A stretch of DNA of 64,000 nucleotides from DAIPKP01 sp964539095. Its GTDB lineage: Bacteria > Synergistota > Synergistia > Synergistales > Aminiphilaceae. This document shows, in pieces, positions 17,537 through 26,285 of this stretch. Positions within the stretch are counted from its first letter, which is position 1, and each line of letters opens with the position of its first letter. The position numbers and the translations under genes are program-made. Location: the NCBI GenBank assembly GCA_964539095.1, contig CAZIFL010000014.1:1-64000 (forward strand). The letters are read 5' to 3'. The notes beneath the pieces were generated by a model. It searched no databases. It saw nothing but the letters and a program-made list of their open reading frames with translations, and was not told the origin of the DNA.

Positions 17537-19675
17537 TTATTCCACCATCCCCACCGATTTAAGCTGCGCTCCCTGGGAAATTTCGTTATAGGATACCACA
17601 ATAATGTGAGGAAGAGAGTTTTCAAGAATCCGGCGCACCACCAAACGCACTTCAGGATGCACCAGAAGAATGGGCTGATTCCCCTCCAGGCTCTGTTGCT
17701 CCGCAAATTTGGAGACCGCAGAGACGAGTTTCTGCATCTCCCGGGGATCCATAGCGATCTGCCACCCCTTTACCAGATCACCCTGAAGCGACTTTTTGAT
17801 ACTCTGCTCCCATTTGGGAGAAAGGGTACCCACCACCACAGATCCGTCATGTCCTTGGATACGCAACGTTATCATCCGGGAGAGCGACTCCCGCACCCGT
17901 TCGGTAAGAAAGTCCACGCTCCTTGAAATTTTACCGTAATCCGCAACAGATTCAAAGATAGTCACCAGATCTCGAATGGGAACCTGTTCGCGGATCATAT
18001 TCTGAAGCACCTTCTGCACCTCTCCGAGCCCCACCACTGCAAGCATCTCTTCCACCACCGCCGGATGGCTCTCTTTGATGAGCTCCACCAGCTTCTGGGT
18101 CTCCTGACGGGTAAGAATATCCGCTCCGAAACGCTTGATCACCTCGGAAAGATGGGTAGCCAGCACCGAAGGAGCATCTACCACGGTATACCCAGCCCCC
18201 TCCGCCTGATCGCGTAGCTCCGGGGCGATCCAGATAGCGGGGAGACCAAAGGAGGGCTCCACTGTAGGGACCCCTACAAATGTTTTATCGGATCCCGAAG
18301 TGTTCATGGCAAGGTAGTGATCCGGCAGAAGTTCGCTTCGCCCCGCCTCCCCTCCCTTTACGAGAACCACGTATTCGGTAGGTTTCAGCTGAATATTGTC
18401 ACGCAACCGGATGGGAGGTACCACCAGGCCGAACTCCATAGCCATCTGACGCCGGATAGTACCGATACGCTCCAGCATATCGCCTCCCTGGGCGGGGTCC
18501 ACAAGGGGGATGAGAGCGTAGCCGATCTCCACCTCCAGAGGATCCACCGCAAGAAGAGGGAGCACATTCTCCGGCCCCTGGGGCCCCGCAGGCGCGCCGC
18601 CAGGAGGAGTTCCTGCCCCCGCGCCAGGAGGAGCTCCGCCGGGGGCACCTCCCTTTTGTGTAGCCCCCCCCTTGGAAGGTTCCCCCACACGTTCTTCCTG
18701 CACCACCCCTTCACGATACACATGATACCCCGTAAAGGCAAGAAGACATCCCAAGATGGCAAAGGGAAACGTGGGAAGCCCCGGTACCACCGCAAGCCCC
18801 AGAAGCATGGCGGAGCCGATCCACATGGGGCGGTGATACGCCGTAAGGGTGGAGACGATATCCTGCCCCAGATTGGAATCCCCTGCAGCCCGGGTAACGA
18901 TAATACCCGTAGCGGTGGAGAAAAGAAGCGAAGGGATCTGGGCCACCAGACCGTCTCCTATGGTGAGAAGGCTGTAGGTTCCCAAAGCCTGCCCCACATC
19001 CATACCCCGCTGAAAGGTGCCGATGGCAAGGCCTCCGAGAATATTGATAACCGTGATAATGAGCCCCGCAATAGCGTCTCCCTTGACGAACTTGGAAGCT
19101 CCATCCATGGCACCGTAAAAATCTGCCTCCCGTTGAATATCCGAGCGTCTCTGCCGCGCCTCTCCCTCTTCGATAAGCCCCGCATTGAGATCCGCATCAA
19201 TGGCCATCTGCTTTCCCGGCATGGCATCCAGGGTAAACCGGGCAGCCACCTCCGCCACCCGTTCCGCCCCCTTGGTGATAACGATAAACTGAATAAGCAC
19301 CAAGATAAGAAAAACCACGCCTCCCACAACGTAGTTTCCTCCTACCACGAAATTTCCGAAGGCGGAGATCACCGCCCCCGCATACCCCTTGAGCAGGATA
19401 AGCCGGGTGGTGGAAACATTAAGAGAGAGCCGGAAGAGGGTAGCCATAAGAAGAATGGTAGGAAAGGCCGCAATTTCCAGAGCACGCCGAACGTAGAAAG
19501 TGGTAAGAAGCACCACCACCCCGAAGGCGATGTTGAAGGACAAAAGAATATCCAGCAGCCACGTGGGAAGGGGGATGATCATCATCACCACGATGAGCAC
19601 CAGCATCAAGGCCATTCCTATATCCGCATATTTGAGCATCTTTGCCATGCCCGGACGTTCCGCTACTTCACTCAA
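17537..19675 (-). CDS. flhA: Flagellar export gate protein FlhA
   Basis: A 712-residue inner-membrane export-gate subunit with eight predicted helices in the first 330 residues, beginning LKYADIGMALMLVLIV. The conserved FHIPEP-like loop region and the cytoplasmic ring-forming domain (about 375-712) follow. Residues about 335-370 form an unusual Gly/Pro/Ala-rich linker (APGGAPPGAGAGTPPGGAPAG). Start is TTG at 19675, 8 nt after GGGGAGGA; the next in-frame ATG 27 bp later has no ribosome-binding site. Confidence 0.95.
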   Translation of the reverse strand: MSEVAERPGMAKMLKYADIGMALMLVLIVVMMIIPLPTWLLDILLSFNIAFGVVVLLTTFYVRRALEIAAFPTILLMATLFRLSLNVSTTRLILLKGYAGAVISAFGNFVVGGNYVVGGVVFLILVLIQFIVITKGAERVAEVAARFTLDAMPGKQMAIDADLNAGLIEEGEARQRRSDIQREADFYGAMDGASKFVKGDAIAGLIITVINILGGLAIGTFQRGMDVGQALGTYSLLTIGDGLVAQIPSLLFSTATGIIVTRAAGDSNLGQDIVSTLTAYHRPMWIGSAMLLGLAVVPGLPTFPFAILGCLLAFTGYHVYREGVVQEERVGEPSKGGATQKGGAPGGAPPGAGAGTPPGGAPAGPQGPENVLPLLAVDPLEVEIGYALIPLVDPAQGGDMLERIGTIRRQMAMEFGLVVPPIRLRDNIQLKPTEYVVLVKGGEAGRSELLPDHYLAMNTSGSDKTFVGVPTVEPSFGLPAIWIAPELRDQAEGAGYTVVDAPSVLATHLSEVIKRFGADILTRQETQKLVELIKESHPAVVEEMLAVVGLGEVQKVLQNMIREQVPIRDLVTIFESVADYGKISRSVDFLTERVRESLSRMITLRIQGHDGSVVVGTLSPKWEQSIKKSLQGDLVKGWQIAMDPREMQKLVSAVSKFAEQQSLEGNQPILLVHPEVRLVVRRILENSLPHIIVVSYNEISQGAQLKSVGMVE

Positions 19676-19777
19676 TGGCCCAATCCTCCCCAAACAAAAA
19701 ACACAAAACCTCCTTCCGGGGAAGTCTCCGAAAGGAAGAAATATTTTCCAAAATCGCCGCATCTCTTCGCCGTGGCA

Positions 19778-19805
19778 ATTGTAGCATTTCCCGTGAGCAG
19801 AACAA
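19778..19805 (-). promoter_or_regulatory. Candidate internal promoter before flhA
   Basis: The 143-bp gap between flhB and flhA contains TACAAT (19778-19783) with TTGTTC (19800-19805) 16 bp upstream on the minus strand. The -10 is good and the -35 weak. It would give flhA-flhF-flhG and the chemotaxis genes a separate entry point. Confidence 0.35.
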
Positions 19806-19818
19806 AGGGATGGAAGCC

Positions 19819-20919
19819 TTATTTCTTCCGCATCTTGTAGACGAAAGCCAAAACCTCCGCAACAGTTTTGTAAAAGGATTCGGGAATCTCGAAACCGATC
19901 TCTGCCATGTCGTAGAGGCTTCTCGCCAGAGGGGGGTTTTCCACGATGGGGATGTTATGTTCCTCCGCAATCTCGCGGATACGGCGGGCGATTGCCCCTC
20001 GTCCTTTGGCAAGCACCACCGGAGCGTCCATAATCTCGCGGTTATACTGAAGGGCCACCGCATAGGTGGTGGGGTTCGTCACTACCACATCCGCCTTGGG
20101 GACCTCCGACATCATCCGGCGCTGGGCCATCTCCCGCTGACGCTGACGAATCTTCTGCTTTATCTTGGGGTCTCCCTCCATCTGCTTGTATTCATCTTTA
20201 ATCTCCTTCTTGCTCATCCGGATGGAACGCTCGAACTCCCAACGCTGGTAGGCATAGTCAAAAACTCCGAGCATCAGAAGAAGAAGAGCCATTTTTAAAG
20301 CAAGCCACCAGATGGTCTCCACAACCAGGGGGACTCCCTGAACGAGAGGAAAGGCTATGGCATGGCTCATGGCCTCCAGCTCGTTCCGAAGAGCAGTATA
20401 AACCATGAGAAGTAGCAACCCCGCCTTGATAATTCCCTTGGAAAGTTCTACCAACGAACGGAGGGAAACGATCTTTTTCATCCCCGAAATGGGGTTCATA
20501 CGTTTGAAATCCGGGATAAGAGGCTTACTGGCGATAAAAAACCCCACCTGGTAGATATTGATCCCCAAACCAAAAAGCCCCCCCACAAAACCCAAAGGGA
20601 GCCAAACGTAAAAAAAGGTTTTCAGGGCCTCCCGACTGAGAAGAGAGATCCACCCCTCCTGCCCAAGCTGCTCCTCCCCCATGAAGAGGATGCAGTTCGC
20701 CATGAACCCTCCCATCCAGATAAACCACCAGCGGAAAAGAATAAAAATCATGCTGAGTCCTGCCAGAAGAACCACGGCTGCTCCGAGATCCTGACTCTTG
20801 GCGGTACGTCCCTCTTCGCGGGTCTTTTGCCGCTTCCGAGGGGTAGCGGATTCGGAACGCTCCTCCGCAAAGATCTGAAGATTAAAGGGGCGAGGCGAAG
20901 AGCGGGACGCGGATATCAT
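19819..20919 (-). CDS. flhB: Flagellar export switch protein FlhB
   Basis: A 366-residue inner-membrane protein with four helices (first near 46-66) and a cytoplasmic C-terminal domain that switches export from hook to filament substrates by self-cleavage. The cleavage motif reads NPTTYAVALQYN, where the family normally has NPTH. Other C-domain features (APVVLAKGRGAIARRIREIAEEHNIPIVENPPLARSLY) are conserved. The ATG at 20919 overlaps the fliR stop as ATGA; a GTG at 20925 is an alternative. Confidence 0.94.
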   Translation of the reverse strand: MISASRSSPRPFNLQIFAEERSESATPRKRQKTREEGRTAKSQDLGAAVVLLAGLSMIFILFRWWFIWMGGFMANCILFMGEEQLGQEGWISLLSREALKTFFYVWLPLGFVGGLFGLGINIYQVGFFIASKPLIPDFKRMNPISGMKKIVSLRSLVELSKGIIKAGLLLLMVYTALRNELEAMSHAIAFPLVQGVPLVVETIWWLALKMALLLLMLGVFDYAYQRWEFERSIRMSKKEIKDEYKQMEGDPKIKQKIRQRQREMAQRRMMSEVPKADVVVTNPTTYAVALQYNREIMDAPVVLAKGRGAIARRIREIAEEHNIPIVENPPLARSLYDMAEIGFEIPESFYKTVAEVLAFVYKMRKK

Positions 20920-21698
20920 CGCCACAGAGCCATCTTCTCCAGGCCGAAGAGAAGTGCCTTGGAAATTTCGCTGTGCAGGAGATCCACCATGAGAGGAAGC
21001 ACCACAATGAGGAGAAAGAACCCCAACCCAACCTTAAGGGGAAGCCCAAGAACGAAGACGTTCATCTGCGGAACCGTGCGGGCCACGAAACCGAGCCCCA
21101 CATCGGCGAGAAGCAGGGTGCCGAAGAAGGGAAGCACCATGCGCATGGAGACCACGAAAAGATGCTGGAGCCACGTACCCAGGTTCGGATCATCCCGAAA
21201 CCAGAAAAAGGGAGATCCCAGAGGGATGAGTTTCAGGCTCTCCCGAACCGCCTGGGTAAGGAGAAGGTGACCGTCCCAGAAGAAAAAAAACCACATCCCC
21301 ACGATAAAGCTGAACTGTCCCATAATGGGAACCTGCGCCTGGGACATGGGATCCATGATGTTCACCATGCCGAACCCCATCTGCATACCGATAACCCTTC
21401 CTCCGGTCTGGAGAGCATAGAGAGGGAGAGCCGACAAAAAACCGAGCCCCATCCCCACCATAAACTCCTTGAAACAGACCAGTAGAATTCCCAGGGGGGA
21501 TTGAAGAAGTGTAAGAGCAGGGGCCTCTATCCCTCCGGGAAGGGCAATCAACCCGAGCATAAAGGCAAAGAAGAAGCGTAGCTGCATGGGAATGGAGACC
21601 GCTACAAAGGGGGGGGCGGAAAAGAGAAGCCCTGCAAAACGGAGAGAAAAGAGAAAATAGACGAGCAAAAGGGTGGCAAGAGCACTGGCATCTATCAT
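20916..21698 (-). CDS. fliR: Flagellar export gate protein FliR
   Basis: A 260-residue integral membrane protein of the FliPQR core export channel. Six or so hydrophobic segments are visible, beginning MIDASALATLLLVYFLFSLRFAGLLFSAPPF. Family features such as GGRVIGMQMGFGMVNIMDPM are present around residues 100-125. It overlaps both neighbours by 4 nt (ATGA with fliQ upstream and with flhB downstream), as expected for stoichiometric gate components. Confidence 0.95.
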   Translation of the reverse strand: MIDASALATLLLVYFLFSLRFAGLLFSAPPFVAVSIPMQLRFFFAFMLGLIALPGGIEAPALTLLQSPLGILLVCFKEFMVGMGLGFLSALPLYALQTGGRVIGMQMGFGMVNIMDPMSQAQVPIMGQFSFIVGMWFFFFWDGHLLLTQAVRESLKLIPLGSPFFWFRDDPNLGTWLQHLFVVSMRMVLPFFGTLLLADVGLGFVARTVPQMNVFVLGLPLKVGLGFFLLIVVLPLMVDLLHSEISKALLFGLEKMALWR

Positions 21699-21964
21699 TG
21701 CACAAATCTATGAAGATTTTTTAGAATAAAGACCGTAAACTCCCCAATCTTACCGAAGATGAAGGGGCCAAAAAAGACGATCCCCATGAGAATCGCGATG
21801 ATCTTCGGAATAAAGACCAGAGTCTGCTCCTGAATGGAGGTGGCGGTCTGCAGAATTCCCACGATAAGACCGATGCCCATGGCCATGATGAGGATCGGAA
21901 GGGAGGAGATCAACGCCACCCAGACAGCCTGGCGCAGCACATCGAACACGCTGAGAACTTCCAT
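21695..21964 (-). CDS. fliQ: Flagellar export gate protein FliQ
   Basis: An 89-residue protein of two transmembrane helices (about 15-38 and 50-75) around the conserved cytoplasmic turn QTATSIQEQTLVFIPKI. It is a subunit of the FliPQR channel. Length and architecture match the family. It overlaps fliR by 4 nt. Confidence 0.96.
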   Translation of the reverse strand: MEVLSVFDVLRQAVWVALISSLPILIMAMGIGLIVGILQTATSIQEQTLVFIPKIIAILMGIVFFGPFIFGKIGEFTVFILKNLHRFVQ

Positions 21965-22031
21965 GGCTTAAACCTCCAGAAAGAAAGGGGAAATTTCCGG
22001 CCGTGCGAGTTTTTCCGCAAGAGCCGGAAAT

Positions 22032-22808
22032 TTAGGAAAAACTCCCCATGAGGCTTGAAATCACAAGATTCCATCCATCCGCCATAACGAAGAGAAGCAC
22101 CTTGAAGGGGAGAGAGATCATCATAGGGGGGAGCATAATCATCCCCATCGCCATGAGCACGCTGGCTACCACCATATCGACCACAATAAAGGGGACGTAG
22201 ATGACGATCCCCATCTGGAAGGCAGTCTTAAGCTCGCTTAGCACAAAGGCGGGGATAAGCACCCGGGTGGGGACCTCCGACGCATTCTGGGGCCGCTCCA
22301 TCCCCGACATGGTCACCATGAGGGAGAGTTCCTTGTCTCGGGTATGGCGGAGCATAAAGGTACGAACGGGCTCCACGGTTTTCTCCCAGGCCTCGGCGGT
22401 CCCGATCTGCTCACTCAAGTATGGCCCCAGGGCTTCGTCGTAAATCTGCGTCCAGACGGGGGTCATTACAAAGAAGGTCAGAAAAAGGGCAAGGGCAACC
22501 ACCACCTGATTCGGCGGCGTTTGCTGCAGCGCCAGAGCGTTACGCACAAATCCCAGCACCACCAGAATACGGGTAAAGCTCGTAAGCATGAGAAGAATTG
22601 CGGGAGCCACCGTGAGAATAGTCAACAGCGCCAGAATCTGGAGAGCGAGCACCACATCCCGGGGCCCCTCCGCCTGCATAAGCCCTACCTGCAGAGAGGG
22701 AAGGGGGATCTCCGGAAGAGCGGGAGCCGCCCCGGCAGTTGCCTGCAAAAAGAGCATGGCCCCTATTCCGAGGATAAAGAGAGAGAAGATTTTTCTTCCG
22801 CACCCCAT
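22032..22808 (-). CDS. fliP: Flagellar export gate protein FliP
   Basis: A 258-residue membrane protein with a cleavable signal peptide (about 1-28) and four helices. Conserved segments are APAILLMLTSFTRILVVLGFVRNAL, TPPNQVVVALALFLTFFVM and VPFIVVDMVVASVLMAMGMIMLPPMMISLPFK. Start ATG 22808 is preceded at 8 nt by GAGAGGAG and overlaps fliO by 46 nt. An upstream in-frame ATG would add 20 residues before the signal peptide and is less likely. Confidence 0.94.
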   Translation of the reverse strand: MGCGRKIFSLFILGIGAMLFLQATAGAAPALPEIPLPSLQVGLMQAEGPRDVVLALQILALLTILTVAPAILLMLTSFTRILVVLGFVRNALALQQTPPNQVVVALALFLTFFVMTPVWTQIYDEALGPYLSEQIGTAEAWEKTVEPVRTFMLRHTRDKELSLMVTMSGMERPQNASEVPTRVLIPAFVLSELKTAFQMGIVIYVPFIVVDMVVASVLMAMGMIMLPPMMISLPFKVLLFVMADGWNLVISSLMGSFS

Positions 22809-23203
22809 GCCATCCACTCCTCTCTCGGCCATCGCCCTAAAAGCACCGTCTCCTTGCGAGCAATCCACAAAACAACCACATCGGGGCCGCAGGAGAGAGC
22901 ATAGACTCTTCCGCGGTCAAGCGGGACAGAAGAGAGAAGAGCCACGCCCCCGGGAACTCTCCCAAAAACACCGCCTCTCCGGGGAAAGGGCCCCCAGCGA
23001 AGCAGAAGCAGGCTCCCTCCCCAGAGCAGAAGCAGGGCAAGGCCAACCTTCACGCTGTACTGCAACAGGGGAGCATCGTGCCAGAGCAGAGTGCCCTCAG
23101 GAGCCCCTGAGGCTCCCTGCGGAGAGAACAACAAAAAAGCGAGGACCGTTGCCGAAGGAAGTCCTCGCCTGGCCGCCCAAAAAAACTGTTTCACGAGAAT
23201 CAA
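22763..23203 (-). CDS. fliO: Flagellar biosynthesis protein FliO
   Basis: A 146-residue protein, assigned by position between cheY and fliP and by architecture. It has an N-terminal signal-like segment (to about 33), one strong helix (about 50-72, VGLALLLLWGGSLLLL) and a small beta-rich cytoplasmic domain with VALLSSVPLDRGRVYALSCGPDVVVLWIARKETVLLG, the FliO/MopB signature. It helps assemble FliP. Start is TTG 23203, with GTG 23194 as an alternative. Sequence conservation in this family is low. Confidence 0.85.
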   Translation of the reverse strand: MILVKQFFWAARRGLPSATVLAFLLFSPQGASGAPEGTLLWHDAPLLQYSVKVGLALLLLWGGSLLLLRWGPFPRRGGVFGRVPGGVALLSSVPLDRGRVYALSCGPDVVVLWIARKETVLLGRWPREEWMAWGAEEKSSLSLSSE

Positions 23204-23223
23204 CGCCCCAGGACAGAGGCCAA

Positions 23224-23583
23224 TCAGGAGATAGCCTTGCCAAGGGCCTCCAGAACGCGATCCGGCTGAAAAGGCTTCACGATAAAATCCGCCGCCCCCG
23301 CCTGAATGGCCTCAATAACCATAGCCTGCTGCCCCATGGCGCTTACCATGACGACCTTCGCATTGGGACTCGCCTTTTTTATCTCCTTCACCGCAGTAAT
23401 ACCATCCATCTCGGGCATGGTAATATCCATGGTAACCACATCGGGCTTAAGCTCCTCGTACATGGAGACCGCCACTTTTCCATTCTCCGCTTCTCCTACC
23501 ACCTGATAACCGTTCTTGGACAGAATATCCTTCAGCATCATCCGCATAAAGGCCGCATCGTCCACGATAAGAACGCTTGGCAT
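23224..23583 (-). CDS. cheY: Chemotaxis response regulator CheY
   Basis: A 119-residue single receiver domain. Acidic pair Asp8/Asp9, phosphoacceptor Asp53 in VVTMDITMPEMDGI, Ser/Thr switch in VMVSAMGQQ and Lys in DFIVKPF are all present. Phosphorylated by CheA, it binds the FliM/FliY N-terminal peptides to control motor switching. ATG 23583 is favoured over an ATG seven codons upstream because AGGGGGGAT precedes it and it fits the family start (PSVLIVDD). Confidence 0.95.
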   Translation of the reverse strand: MPSVLIVDDAAFMRMMLKDILSKNGYQVVGEAENGKVAVSMYEELKPDVVTMDITMPEMDGITAVKEIKKASPNAKVVMVSAMGQQAMVIEAIQAGAADFIVKPFQPDRVLEALGKAIS

Positions 23584-23624
23584 GCCACCAATCCCCCCTA
23601 TCATCTATTTGCATGGTGCTTTTT

Positions 23625-24755
23625 CTACATTCCCACCGATTTAACCCGTTCAGCCCGGCTCACAATCTCGGTAACTCGAATACCAAAGTTTTCGTCGATC
23701 ACGACGACCTCTCCCCGGGCAACTAGCTTACCATTAACCAGAACATCCACAGGCTCTCCCGCAAGTTTGTCCAATTCTACCACGGAACCGGGGGATAAGT
23801 TCAAAACTTCCCCCACGGTCTTTCTCGTTCTTCCAAGTTCTACCGTAACACGTACGGGTATGTCAAGTATCAGTCCGAGATTAGAAGGAACTCCCGGGGC
23901 ACCCTCCGGAGCAAACTGGGAAAACTCCGCAGAGCGCACATCCACAGGAGCCGCCATTACAGGTTGCGGAGAATCTGGAAGAGGATACCCCCCCCCTCCG
24001 CCCATAGGAGCAGAAGCCCTCTGAGGCTGAGGAGCAGAGGGAACCCCGGGGGCTGCAGTTGCCGGAGCAGGCTTTTCCTCCTTAGGAGGAGAAAGAATCT
24101 CCCGAATCTTCGCGGCCAGAGCAGAGGCGTTCTCCAGAGGCATGAGAAAGGCAAAATCCATCTCTCCCACATCCGCCACCGAAGAGTTCAGGCGAAGCAC
24201 CCAGAGAGAATCCTCCGCAGCTCTCTCTGCAAAGGGGGTCCATCCCGCTTCAGAGAGTTTCCCTGAAGCGTTTTCGGGGACAAAGCGAGCCCCCTTCAGA
24301 AGGCCGCTAACACTCGTAAAGGCAGTACCGAGAACCTGGCTCAACCCCTCCTGGGAGGCGCTGAGGTAGAGATCATTCACCTCTTCGGGGAGATCCTTGC
24401 CATCTCCTCCCATCATCAGATCCGCCAGAAGAAGGGTGCTTCTGGCAGAGAGAACCACCGCCGCATCGGCCTTATCAAGGCCGTCACATCGGAGGTTGTA
24501 GACAAAGGTCTGCGCCCCCTGGAAGGAATCCGCATAATCACTCTGTGAGAGAACCCCCAAAGAGAGAACTTCCGTCTGGACCTCTTTCCCTGTAAGCATC
24601 CCCGCTACATCAGAAAGAGCACCTGAGAAAAGCTTGCCAACCTCATCAAGGATCTCCTGATCTTCCGAAGAGAGGCCGGCGTCTCCCCCATCATCCAGAG
24701 AGACTCCTCCCAGGAGGGCGTCTATTTCATTCTGGCTCAGCAGTTCGTCCACCAT
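23625..24755 (-). CDS. fliY: Flagellar motor switch protein FliY (FliN with CheC-like domain)
   Basis: A 376-residue C-ring protein. The N-terminal LSQNEIDALLGG is the CheY-P-binding peptide shared with FliM. Residues about 28-205 are a CheC-like domain, 215-275 a Pro/Ala/Gly-rich linker, and about 290-376 the FliN/SpoA domain (DIPVRVTVELGRTRKTVGEVLNLSPGSVVELDKLAGEPVDVLVNGKLVARGEVVVI). Both CheC catalytic motifs are degenerate (EVGK and EGLS instead of ExxN), so phosphatase activity is doubtful. It starts 3 nt after the fliM stop. Confidence 0.93.
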   Translation of the reverse strand: MVDELLSQNEIDALLGGVSLDDGGDAGLSSEDQEILDEVGKLFSGALSDVAGMLTGKEVQTEVLSLGVLSQSDYADSFQGAQTFVYNLRCDGLDKADAAVVLSARSTLLLADLMMGGDGKDLPEEVNDLYLSASQEGLSQVLGTAFTSVSGLLKGARFVPENASGKLSEAGWTPFAERAAEDSLWVLRLNSSVADVGEMDFAFLMPLENASALAAKIREILSPPKEEKPAPATAAPGVPSAPQPQRASAPMGGGGGYPLPDSPQPVMAAPVDVRSAEFSQFAPEGAPGVPSNLGLILDIPVRVTVELGRTRKTVGEVLNLSPGSVVELDKLAGEPVDVLVNGKLVARGEVVVIDENFGIRVTEIVSRAERVKSVGM

Positions 24756-24758
24756 GAC

Positions 24759-25766
24759 CTACTCCTCCTCTTCCTCCTCATACGCCTCATCCCGCTCCAC
24801 CGAAACAATGCGGGCAGCATAATTATCGTTGTGCCTTCCCGGCTGGGCCAGGAACTTCACCTTATTCCCCACACGAAGACCGAGATTATCCCTGGTAGTT
24901 CCTTCAAGGCGGATCACGTCACCCCTCTGCATCTCAAGAACCTCCTGCAGGCTGAGCACCGTGTGCCCCAGCTCCAGAGCGAGAGGCACCGTGACATCCT
25001 TCATCCTCTTGCTCAGAGCCTCCCGGCTCCCCTGGATGCTCTTTCTTCCTGTGGAAGCAAACCACTGCTGGGAGCTGAGCTTATCCATGAAAGGCTCCAT
25101 CACCAGATGCGGTATGCAGAGATTGACAATACCCTCCACCTCGCCGAGATCCACCTTGAGGGTTACGAGAAGCACCATATCCGTACCGGGACAGATCTGC
25201 ACAAAGAAGGGGTTACTCTCCAGGCTGTCGTAACGGAAGCGCACATCCACCACGGTGCTCCAGCTCTCTTCCAGAAGCTCCAGAAGGCGCATGTAGACCC
25301 GTTCAATCACGGTACGCTCAATATCCGTAAGCTCCCGCACCTTCCGCAGAGGCTCCCCCTTCCCCCCTAAAAGCCGGTCGATGATGGCAAAGACAAGCTG
25401 CGGCGTCATCTCCATCACCGCATTTCCCGTAAGGGGGTACATCTCAAGCACCGCAATGCTAGTGGGCTGCACCAGGGAGCGTACAAACTCATCGTAGGCA
25501 ATCTGATCCACCGAAACAACTTCAGCCCCTACCATGGAGCGCACCATGGTAGAGAGAGCGGTGGTCATCTGCCGGGAAAAGGCCTCATGGATCATCTGGA
25601 TCGCCCGCAGCTGATCCTTGCTGAATTTATCGGGCCTTCGAAAATCGTAGAGCTTTACCTTCCGCTCTTTTTTTTCTTCGTTAATGGCATCGATATCCAC
25701 ACTTCCGCTACTTAGAGCAGAAAGAAGAGCATCAATTTCCCCTTGTGACATTACTTCAGGCACCAC
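24759..25766 (-). CDS. fliM: Flagellar motor switch protein FliM
   Basis: A 335-residue C-ring protein. It has N-terminal MSQGEIDALLSAL (CheY-P docking), then a CheC-like middle domain with YDFRRPDKFSKDQLRAIQMIHEAFSRQ and the GGKGEP turn, and a C-terminal SpoA domain (about 255-325). GTG 25766 follows AAGGAGGTGG at good spacing; ATG 25751 is an alternative. The C-terminus is Glu-rich (YEEEEEE). The gene order fliL-fliM-fliY-cheY equals that in B. subtilis. Confidence 0.95.
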   Translation of the reverse strand: MVPEVMSQGEIDALLSALSSGSVDIDAINEEKKERKVKLYDFRRPDKFSKDQLRAIQMIHEAFSRQMTTALSTMVRSMVGAEVVSVDQIAYDEFVRSLVQPTSIAVLEMYPLTGNAVMEMTPQLVFAIIDRLLGGKGEPLRKVRELTDIERTVIERVYMRLLELLEESWSTVVDVRFRYDSLESNPFFVQICPGTDMVLLVTLKVDLGEVEGIVNLCIPHLVMEPFMDKLSSQQWFASTGRKSIQGSREALSKRMKDVTVPLALELGHTVLSLQEVLEMQRGDVIRLEGTTRDNLGLRVGNKVKFLAQPGRHNDNYAARIVSVERDEAYEEEEEE

Positions 25767-25802
25767 GGCAGGCCACCTCCTTCCAAAGGCATTTCGGCAG
25801 GT

Positions 25803-26252
25803 CTACTGAATAATAAACTCCTCGAAAAGGACACGGAGAACCGGGGGCTTCCTGTCCACCAGGGGGAGAATGGCATTGAGCCGCCTCTTCAGCTGCTGGG
25901 CAAGCTCCAGCATCCCCTCGCCGCTCCGCATATCGTCGTAACGCTGATCTTTAAGAAGCAGAAGCACATCGTTGCGCAAGAGGCTCTGCCATGAGGGCTG
26001 GGCAATCTCTTTTCCCGCCTTGTCAGAGGTAAGCTCCAGAGCTATCTGGGCACGAAGCACGTGAACCTCCTTATCGGCAAGATTCACCGTAAACCCTCCA
26101 AGGGGGACCACCGGCCCCGGCACAAACCCCTGATCTCCCTGGCTCACGGGAACGGGCTTTCCGAGGAAGTTTCTTCCCACGAAAATCCCTCCCCCCACCC
26201 CGAGGACCAACGCCACCACAGCTATGAGTATAAAGATGAGAAGCCGTTTCAT
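25803..26252 (-). CDS. fliL: Flagellar basal body-associated protein FliL
   Basis: A 149-residue inner-membrane protein. A single N-terminal helix (about 4-25, LLIFILIAVVALVLGVGGGIFVG) precedes a periplasmic stomatin-like domain with VPLGGFTVNLADKEVHVLRAQIALEL and a C-terminal VLRVLFEEFIIQ that fits the family. FliL rings surround and stabilise stator units. Here it lies directly after motB, unlike B. subtilis where motAB are elsewhere. Confidence 0.92.
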   Translation of the reverse strand: MKRLLIFILIAVVALVLGVGGGIFVGRNFLGKPVPVSQGDQGFVPGPVVPLGGFTVNLADKEVHVLRAQIALELTSDKAGKEIAQPSWQSLLRNDVLLLLKDQRYDDMRSGEGMLELAQQLKRRLNAILPLVDRKPPVLRVLFEEFIIQ

Positions 26253-26285
26253 GCTCTACCCCTCCAGGACTTCAGAATATCAAAG

